Shown here one piece after another: positions 58,201 through 64,000 of a DNA stretch of 64,000 bases. Under the pieces are notes generated by a model, which worked only from the letters and a program-made list of their open reading frames with translations, was not told the origin of the DNA and ran no database searches. Within the stretch, counting starts at the first letter, position 1. Each line of letters starts with the position of its first letter. The DNA is from Symsagittifera roscoffensis (taxonomy: Eukaryota; Xenacoelomorpha; Acoela; Convolutidae). Made by a program: the position numbers and the translations under genes. The stretch is taken from NCBI RefSeq assembly GCF_963678635.1, contig NC_087066.1, positions 22,351,996 to 22,415,995 of the forward strand, written 5' to 3'.

Positions 58201-61200
58201 AATTTAACACTTGCGAGTCGTCAAATCATTGCAATACAAAACAAGGAAGCTGGTTACGGTGAAGTAGCACAGAATAATCCGATCAAATCTGTAAAAATCT
58301 GAGAAATTTTGTTCTCAAATTAGTGTAGAGTTTTCTGCGGGGTGTGATAAAAGGATCTGATGTAAAGCTATAGTTTCGGCATATTCGACAGTCATACCCG
58401 CACTGACATAAACAGTACCGAATTTTTTTAAACTGATTTGGATCGATTTAAAATCGATCCAAATTGATTAACAATGTACTTTTTACAAACTTAAATGGAT
58501 TTTATATCGATTTAAACTGATCTTTTTTGGAAACCGTAGATCAATTTAAGTGTATAAAAAATCGATTTAAATCGATTTGAATGCATTTTCCGATTCACTG
58601 AAATGCATCCGAAACTCACTTAAATCCATACGAATCTTATTTAAATCCATTTTGAATCAATTTAAATCGATTCTTCTTGAAAGTTTTAGACCGGTTTAAG
58701 TATCTTAAAAATCAATTTAAATCGATTTGGATGGATTTTTAGACTCACTAAAATCAATTTTTTTGCCAACACGGCAAAAAAACCTACTCATCAAAAAATT
58801 TTGAAATTTTGAATTCTCGATTATTTAGGTGAGAAACACACGTGCCAGATGTTATGAATTCAGTAAAATGAGCCACTTAAATCAGATTTCAAGCTCAAAA
58901 ACATGCAATGAAATCATAGAAAGCCATTTTAAATCAGATTTTGGGCAAAATCTTGTGTAATATACAAGAAAAGGGTCCGAAAAAATTAAATTTTGATCTC
59001 AATAGCATGCAATCAAATCATAGAAAATCATGAATGTAAACGGAGTTTGAGCAAAAACTTATGAAACGGAGTAAAAGGGTCAATCGAGATCAGTTTTTGA
59101 ACTCAAAATATGCCAGGAAAAGTAAGAGCTTTATCGGCTTTTTTTCCTTTTCCCCCACCTGAAAAAATTTACTAGTGAAATTTCGTTCACGTCATTTGAA
59201 TGATACAAAAATTGGGATGCGAACTAATTAGGTCATGACAAACATATTTGGTCTTCATGATTAACCTTGTTAAATCCCTCGTTGCACAATAAAATTGATG
59301 CTTATGGGAGGTGGGGGGAAAAGAAAAAGAGCCATTTTATCAATATTTTGGTCTTTTTTTGGTTTTTTTATGTTACAATACGCTCTAGGTGTATAATGAA
59401 AAAGGATAGGCAATAAATAAATGCAATAAAAGTTCGAAATTGAAGAAACTCAAATGAAAAATTTGATTTAAAACGATTTAAATCCGTTTTAATTCCCTGA
59501 AAAAAAAAGACTGGAAAAAATTGGTTTAAATCGATTTAAAATCATTTTGAATCTTTTTTTATTCAATCTTCGTACTTTTTCAAACTGAAATCGATCTAAA
59601 TTAGTTAAGTATTCAACATACTTTGTTCATACTATAACTGATCCTAATACATTTTTGTCAAGGCGGGTAGTAAAATAGTCAAACAGGACAACAGTTTTTG
59701 AAGAAAGATGACTAAAAAAAATTTCTAATTTGTTTTGCTGGAATTTTTTGAGTTTTTGAGTTTTTTGATCCTCGAAATGGCAGAAATCTCCAAAAACTAA
59801 ATTTTCTTGACTAAAAAAAATTAAGTGTAATTAGGCTACTATGAATGGCCTAAATTAAGCATAAATAAGCCTGCTCGTTCGCTTCACTCGCTCGTCATTG
59901 GTTAAACTTTTCTGAGATTGTGTAACGTCGTTCAAATCCCGACTGTCGTTCAAATCTTTCCGATGATTATTTGTGGTAGCTTATTTTGCCTAGAAACAAA
60001 AACAAATAAAAAGAAAGAAAAATAAAACTAAGACACACCCGAATACAAACTTCTTCCCCATTTTTCAAACTGTTTGAACAAAAATGCCAATGTCAGTCTT
60101 GAAAAATTGACTGAAAATCAGCAACTTTTTTTGAATTCCAATTACCAGCACCGTTACAAGAATTCATGAAACGGAGTGAAAAGGTACTGAAAATTGATGA
60201 AATAACCAAAATAACTCGTGCTGAAACAACTACGCCGGCAAAAAATAGAAAACAAACGATATGCCTACGATAATTTTTTCAAGCCGAAAATTAGAACTTT
60301 GCAAAAAACAGGTGCTGACCAAATTCTAACTTTCGACCTCATGCACTCTAGAGCAACTTAAGTATTTCTAAAGCAAGCCATCAAATAAATGAATCATCAG
60401 TGATACCTTTAGACAAAATTTTTACCAGGTTTTCTCGACACTGAGCCGTTATTTGAGTTTTATAGAATAACAATCATGATCAAAAGAAAGGATTTTAAAA
60501 GCTTACCTCGCATGGAAAAACTGACTGAAAAAAAACAGACCTTACGAGATAGTTCCTTCCAGTCACTTTCAGCGACGTGGTTGCAACGAAAAAAAAAACT
60601 TTCCACAATTGTCATTTCGGCTGACATGGACGCTGAAAAAATTAAATTCCCACAATAGATTATTTTTCTATTGTGTGCAGGACCTGGACTTTGGGACCCA
60701 GATGGACCCGGACACCAAGTGCTACTCTCTGGGATCCTCAGTGACGTCCAAGTGGTACTGGCAGGAGACGATTCATCCTAGGGACTGCATGGACTTCCAG
60801 TCCTCTGTCTGTCAGATCAAAACACACGCACTCAAAGCGGCAAAGGCAGCTGAGGACAAACAGATATCACTCGCGTAAGATTTGTTTTGATTTGTTTTAT
60901 TTGATCTGCGACAATTTTAATATTCCGGGTCAAGTTTGATGACGCTTATATTTCGGAAGTTTGGTGCATCGAGGTTTAGAAAACTAAAATAACAACGGTT
61001 TGTAGTGTATTTTAGGGGGGTTTCAACTTTCAACTTTTTCACTACCCAAATGGTTCATCTGGCACTCTATTGTTCAACTTTCAATTTTAACCAAGTAGTC
61101 ATAAAGTTTTTTAAAGGCACCTTTGGCATCACTGCACAATAAACTTTGGGGGGGGGGGCAATTTTTTAAATTAAGATCTTTGAAATTCAAAAAAAAACTA

Positions 61201-61801
61201 ATTGATATTTGGTCGATCTTAAAATATAGTTTTCTGTTTTTCTTAATGACACAAAAACAAAAAGTTTTTAGCAAACTGTTTTATTTATAATCAATAAATT
61301 ATTTTTCGTAAATCAGATTTTTTTCTTAGTTTAATTCAACATCTCAGTTCGACCTGCAACGCCCTCGACTGCATAACAAACAAACACTGCTACTGCGACT
61401 TGTCCGAAAGAGCCAACCGGAACTGGAAAGAAGCGATGGTAAGATGCGGAACTGAAGACATGAACATGGTTGTCATCAACGACCAAACCGAACTAGAGTT
61501 CCTAACGAAAAACGACGACATCTCCATTCGTGGGTACATAGCCGCGCACGACTTCTATGGCGACGGGAAACTGACTTGGGTTGACGAGGACGGAGACACG
61601 AATGAGGCCACAGTCGCGGACAGTTTGGTTATTTCGAACTTCACTGCACAAAGTGGCTGTGTTAACTTGAAGCGAGGCAGTCCCCCTTTTGTGTTGCAGA
61701 ACTGTGACATACCTGGTGATGCACTTTGTGAGTTTGACGTTGAAGATTTCAGCGCCAAATGGCAAAAAAAGCAAGATTATGAAGACGAAGACGAGGAATG
61801 A
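40081..61801 (+). CDS. Secreted two-domain C-type lectin-like protein (356 aa)
   Basis: Exons 40081-40256, 51996-52242 or 57357-57603, 60681-60874 and 61348-61801; phases 2, 0 and 2 agree at every junction, with GT-AG sites throughout (donors GTAAGA, GTACGA, GTAAGA). Exon 1 begins MKLFLFLFIFF, a signal peptide. CTLD1 spans about residues 34-190 with WIGG near 119 and canonical Cys pairs 83/185 and 155/177. CTLD2 spans about 209-335 with pairs 239/333 and 310/325. A linker rich in Ala/Lys (190-206) and an acidic tail (EDEDEE) follow. Neither domain shows an intact EPN/QPD plus WND calcium-sugar site, so carbohydrate binding is uncertain. Exon 2 is duplicated (see separate entries). Exon GC content is clearly above the introns. 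Intron 1 is at least 11.7 kb. Confidence 0.85.
40257..44674. other. Lectin intron 1, left part
   Basis: AT-rich; contains one candidate exon pair (42156-42534, listed separately). No repeat array or mobile element was recognised. Open frames near 41080 (minus), 41641 and 44056 (plus) lack recognisable domains and are not called. Confidence 0.45.
42156..42534 (+). other. Candidate unassigned exon pair (76 codons)
   Basis: 42156-42234 (after CCCATAG, before GTAAAA) and 42383-42534 (after TCTTTAG, ending TGA) join in one open frame of 77 codons including stop. Product starts VRFGSRRENFLFVK and ends SNWRVV. No family recognised and the phase could match by chance. It may be a relic exon pair or nothing. 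Confidence 0.2.
44675..45009. repeat. Tandem repeat, about 126-bp unit, 2.6 copies
   Basis: Units start at 44675, 44802 and 44928 (GACAAATTTTATCTGCGAAA). The copies are nearly identical; the third stops at 45009. Open frames here just follow the repeat. Confidence 0.9.
45010..45930. other. Noncoding intronic DNA
   Basis: Nothing recognisable between the 126-bp repeat and the TTCGAC minisatellites. Confidence 0.4.
45931..46130. repeat. TTCGAC minisatellite, 30-bp then 10-bp period
   Basis: TCGAACGATG occurs at 45931, 45961 and 45991 (exact 30-bp spacing). From 46011 a GTTCGACTTT-type 10-bp unit repeats about 12 times with point changes to about 46130. Open frames across it are repeat artefacts. 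Confidence 0.85.
46131..46710. repeat. Degenerate GACCGACTCG-rich stretch
   Basis: Several dispersed copies of a TTTTGACCGACTCGGCCC-like motif (46352, 46446, 46472) link the two TTCGAC arrays; probably eroded satellite. Confidence 0.5.
46711..47066. repeat. TTCGAC minisatellite, 22-bp period (two 11-bp halves)
   Basis: About 16 units of GATTCGACCCT plus GTTCGACTCAT with substitutions. The TTCGAC core recurs every 11 bp. Confidence 0.85.
47067..47612. other. Noncoding intronic DNA
   Basis: AT-rich; nothing recognised. Confidence 0.4.
47613..48493. repeat. About 880-bp direct repeat, copy a (possible LTR of element C)
   Basis: Matches 48865-49758 from TACATTTTACTAACTAG to GGAAACAAAAA with small differences. 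With the integrase relic between the copies this looks like a gypsy element reduced to LTRs plus 371 bp. The ends do not show a clear TG...CA, so the LTR reading is tentative. Confidence 0.6.
48472..48864 (-). pseudogene. Gypsy-type integrase core relic
   Basis: An open frame of 110 codons (48804 to 48472) encodes an integrase core: VAVDRFSRWPSA, then HVDQGTSFMSNEIKTFC with the second catalytic Asp, then GCVERTIGSLKN with the catalytic Glu. Just upstream, in another frame, QLDFWGPI holds the first catalytic Asp, so a frameshift splits the domain near 48810. All other gag-pol parts are missing. A normally conserved Gly before the VPR motif is Glu here (HEVPR), but Gly in the duplicate at 53832-54224. 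Confidence 0.85.
48865..49758. repeat. About 890-bp direct repeat, copy b
   Basis: Second copy of 47613-48493; includes a 20-bp-longer stretch (CAGTCAGAACATTCAGGCC) near 49592 missing in copy a. Duplicated again at 54225-55120. Confidence 0.6.
49759..51995. other. Lectin intron 1, right part (unit 1)
   Basis: No gene supported. A 56-bp tandem duplication (ACCTGAAACAACTAG start) lies at 51074-51178. The minus-strand frame at 50265-50606 is AT-rich and unrecognised. Confidence 0.45.
51996..52242 (+). CDS. Lectin exon 2, first copy (exon 2a)
   Basis: 247 nt between acceptor TGATTTTCAG and donor GTACGAGG; encodes residues 59-141, the N-terminal half of CTLD1, with WIGG and Cys83, 90 and 138. 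Residue 136 is Tyr (TAT). Because 247 is not a multiple of 3, splicing 2a to 2b would break the frame; either joins exon 1 and exon 3 correctly. Confidence 0.85.
52243..53474. other. Intron after exon 2a
   Basis: Contains a poly(G) tract near 52440 and, from about 53025 to 53380, an array-like stretch of ATCGATTTAAAT-type words with local palindromes. No gene. Confidence 0.5.
53832..54224 (-). pseudogene. Gypsy integrase core relic, duplicate
   Basis: Copy of 48472-48864 with the same frameshift. It keeps the conserved Gly (HGVPR) that is Glu in the first copy, so the G-to-E change arose in unit 1 after duplication. Confidence 0.85.
54225..55120. repeat. Direct repeat copy b, duplicate
   Basis: Duplicate of 48865-49758. 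Confidence 0.8.
55121..57356. other. Intronic DNA of unit 2
   Basis: Duplicate of 49759-51995, including the 56-bp tandem pair at 56435-56539. No gene. Confidence 0.5.
57357..57603 (+). CDS. Lectin exon 2, second copy (exon 2b)
   Basis: Same 247-nt exon with identical splice sites. The only coding change noticed is residue 136, Ser (TCT) instead of Tyr. It is the copy adjacent to exon 3 (3,077-bp intron). Confidence 0.85.
57604..60680. other. Lectin intron 2
   Basis: Holds the ATCGATTTAAAT-rich stretch again (58394-58750, and a third diverged patch at 59460-59600), a diverged copy of the 3998-4095 dispersed repeat (59245-59340), and the CCTGCTCG/CACTCGCTCG dispersed motif at 59866-59900. 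No gene. Confidence 0.5.
60681..60874 (+). CDS. Lectin exon 3 (CTLD1 C-terminal half and linker)
   Basis: 194 nt after acceptor TTGTGTGCAG; starts in phase 0 and ends with two bases of an Ala codon before GTAAGA. Contains Cys155, Cys177 and Cys185, which close CTLD1, and the Ala/Lys-rich linker. Confidence 0.85.
61348..61801 (+). CDS. Lectin exon 4 (CTLD2 and acidic tail)
   Basis: 454 nt after acceptor CAACATCTCAG; completes the split Ala codon, encodes the whole CTLD2 (NWKEAMVRC, GKLTWVDE, C-terminal DALCEFD) and the tail ending EDEDEE, stop TGA at 61799-61801. Confidence 0.88.
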
Positions 61802-62764
61802 AAACGGTTTTCGGACTTTAAGACATCAGCTATATTGTAACCCCTGTGAATATATAGATTTGACAATATTCCGAGAGTACTTCTGTTATTTTACCACTTT
61901 CTGCATTTTTATAAAAATAGCTATATTGGGTACAAAATTGTAATGAACAATAGAACTTAGTCAACAATTTTCTGATGAACATCAACAAGAAGCAGAAGAT
62001 TTGCGTATATAATTACTGCTTTTGTGATCAATCGAAGAAATTTTGAATCAAATTTCAAAACTTAAACCTTTAAAAAAACTGTTCGTCAAATATTAGTTTG
62101 ATAAAGCCAGTACTCACAAAGTGGCCGAAAGAACTAAAATTGCAAAAACAAATCAAATTGCTCAGAAAATGAATTTTGTAAGATTCAGGAATTATAAATT
62201 ATCATAATCGAAAACGTTGAGATAATTGTTTGAGCAATATTTTTCTGAAATTTGTTGATTGACACATTTCGTGAAAGTTAAAAACAAGAAGGCTGCTCAT
62301 ATCAGGACCACGTCATGAATGTCCCAATGGCTCTTAGATATACATGGAATAGTGTTCGATAAAATAAAAAACTTGATGAAATTTGCTCAAGAAGATTGAC
62401 AAAATCAAAACAAAAACTTCGGATTTTTTGACAATCATTCGCAAACGCTATTTGAAATAAGAAGTGAAAAATTTAGCAAGAATCAGCCTAATAACTAGAA
62501 CAAACAGCCTCCCTCAACTCAATTTTGAACTAATCCTCAGCCGCATTAAATCGCCGCTTAAAAGTTATTAGCAGTAAATAGTACGCGCATTATCCATCCC
62601 AAATTTCTCAAACTTGCAATTTTTAAAACATCATAAAAAATAATCACAGCTAACAAATTTTTTTTTTTTTGAGCTAATGGCAGCAAAATTTTTTCAAGGG
62701 TTAAAAAAAATCCCGTCGGATATTGTTCAACAAAATTTGGCCAGGAGGAAAAGTCGGGAAAAAA
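61802..62764. other. Lectin 3' UTR and downstream noncoding DNA
   Basis: AT-rich; no further gene. A canonical AATAAA lies near 62363, but the true poly(A) site was not determined. Confidence 0.4.
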
Positions 62765-62887
62765 ACCTCTCAAACCGCTCAAATCTTGCTTAAAAAACCG
62801 CTCAAAAACCGCTCATTTCTTGCGGTGATTTTTGAACGGTTTTTCAAGCAAGATTTGAGCGGTTTTTGAGCGGTTTTTGAGCGGTCT
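62765..62887. repeat. Inverted repeat built of GAGCGGTTTTT units
   Basis: 62771-62810 is the near-perfect reverse complement of about 62828-62870 (few mismatches), leaving a loop of under 20 nt. The right side continues as a short tandem of GAGCGGTTTTT. Confidence 0.75.
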
Positions 62888-63170
62888 TATAAAGAAAACC
62901 GATTAAAACCAACAAAAAAGCCTGGAAAGGTAATGTGACCCCGGGTTGACATCCATAAACCGAAAATGATTATTTTAAATTTCCCCACACCAAAAAAGCT
63001 TATCATACAATTACCTGCATCAAATGTTTGGAAAAATGCTAATCATACAATTTTCATACAATTTCAAAAAACCATTGAAAAAAGATTCAATCTAGTTTCT
63101 CTGGCTATTTGAACCAAATACAACAGTCTGGTGATGAAAAATAACTAGGTTTGTTTTTTTTTGAAAAAAA

Positions 63171-63520
63171 ATGGTTATCATACAATTTCCATATATGAAA
63201 ATTTAATGATAACCATTTTTTCATGAAAGGCAAGATTTTTAGAAATTGTTCAAACTTGTTTATAAACAAATTTAAATTATTTAAGAGTGCTTTTGCTCAG
63301 TTTAAAGGACATTGCTCATCAAAAACGAAAATTTAATTTGAAGTTAAAAAAATTGTTATCATACAATTTGCATATATGAAAATTGTATGATAACCGTTTT
63401 TTCATAAAAGGCAAGATGTTCAGAATAATGTTAAAACTTGTTTTTAATCAAGTTTAAAGTAATTAAGAGTAATTTTGCTCAATTTAAAACACCTTGCTCA
63501 TCAAAAACGAGGTTTTAAAA
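63171..63520. repeat. Direct repeat of about 180 bp, each beginning with a palindrome
   Basis: Copies start near 63171 and 63353. Each opens with a palindrome centred on CATATATG (40 bp at 63355-63394 with a single mismatch per arm; a more decayed 46-bp one at 63171-63216), followed by matching sequence to a TTGCTCATCAAAAACGA motif. A related ATCATACAATT motif occurs near 63004 and 63050. Possibly a small palindromic mobile element. Confidence 0.6.
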
Positions 63521-63628
63521 CCAGTTTTTTTGCTCAGTTTTAATCGTCACAAATTGTTAGCTTACGACGAGTAAAACTGAGATCTCGATGGTCGGAGCCA
63601 CACAGTTTTTCTTCTCCGAAATTGACTC

Positions 63629-63668
63629 GGGGTAGGTTGGGGTTAGGGTTAGGTTAGGATTAGGGTTT
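63629..63668. repeat. Short interstitial telomere-like array
   Basis: About six degenerate units around TTAGGG (GGTTAGGGTTAGGTTAGG). TTAGGG is the common animal telomere repeat; a 40-bp tract like this may come from a repaired break. Confidence 0.6.
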
Positions 63669-64000
63669 CTTAAGAAAAATTTCACAATTTTTGGAAAACA
63701 GAATTGAAAAAAAAAATTAGAAAAAACAAATTTCTAGCCACAACAATTCTCTTTGGATCAACTCTGAATAATTGACGCAAAATTCGTCTTTGGGAAAACA
63801 AAACAGGTTTTTCACCTATTTATCAAGTGATACTCATGATTTATCTCAATTTTTTGAAAATTTTGGCCAAAAAAACGGTTTCCAAAGTTTTTTTTCTTTG
63901 AAATGAGATATTGCCATGATCTTAGAATATCATGATGTCATTGAACTGTAATATCAAACATTATCCAGGAGAAATAGTCCAGGAGAAATCACTTTTTAAA

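Larger units (their letters stand above)
53475..58845. repeat. Tandem duplication 2, unit 2
   Basis: Second copy of 48115-53474 with few point differences, a longer poly(G) run near 57808 and an extra GTAA near 57960. The copy of the relic LTR at its start is truncated by the breakpoint. Confidence 0.95.

Overview
This is nuclear DNA of an animal. It is AT-rich, with sparse exons visibly more GC-rich than their surroundings, canonical GT-AG introns, a two-domain secreted C-type lectin, the end of a 7TM receptor, a tRNA-derived SINE, minisatellites, a short TTAGGG-type interstitial array and several LTR retroelements. A 200-N scaffold gap lies at 38530-38729. The species is not identifiable from sequence alone. 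A larvacean or other tunicate would fit the env-bearing gypsy-like elements and TTAGGG motif, but that is inference.

Layout. 1-4.0 kb: foldback/MITE candidate and the last two exons of a rhodopsin-like receptor. 4.0-4.8 kb: dispersed repeat and a SINE. 5.1-11.8 kb: element A, a 6.7-kb LTR element on the minus strand with a perfect 5-bp target-site duplication. It has LTRs, primer-binding site, an envelope-like gene and small overlapping ORFs, but no gag or pol. Where gag-pol would be expected lies a two-exon gene on the opposite strand. 8.7-18.8 kb: a tandem duplication of about 5.03 kb copies half of element A, one LTR and its right flank. 19.1-38.05 kb: element B, an 18.9-kb plus-strand retrovirus-like element with 410-bp LTRs. 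It carries a small basic ORF, a single 2740-aa Gag-Pol frame (capsid, CCHC knuckle, protease, RT, RNase H, integrase), two small hydrophobic ORFs, a 378-codon frame without any methionine, an env homologous to that of element A (one in-frame TGA), a 601-aa last ORF followed by a canonical 79-bp intron, and a structured 3' region. 40.1-61.8 kb: a four-exon C-type lectin gene. Its large intron contains repeats, minisatellites, a relic gypsy integrase and a second tandem duplication (5.36 kb units) that duplicates lectin exon 2. 61.8-64 kb: downstream DNA with inverted and palindromic repeats.

How parts fit together. Elements A and B share the first 11 nt of the primer-binding site and a homologous env, and both use stop/start overlaps (ATGA, TAATG) between consecutive ORFs. 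A could be a non-autonomous partner mobilised by a B-like gag-pol (inference). In the lectin gene the duplicated exon is 247 nt, not a multiple of 3, so the copies can only be used one at a time. Exon phases agree across all four exons (2, 0, 2), giving a 356-aa secreted protein with two CTLDs and an acidic tail.
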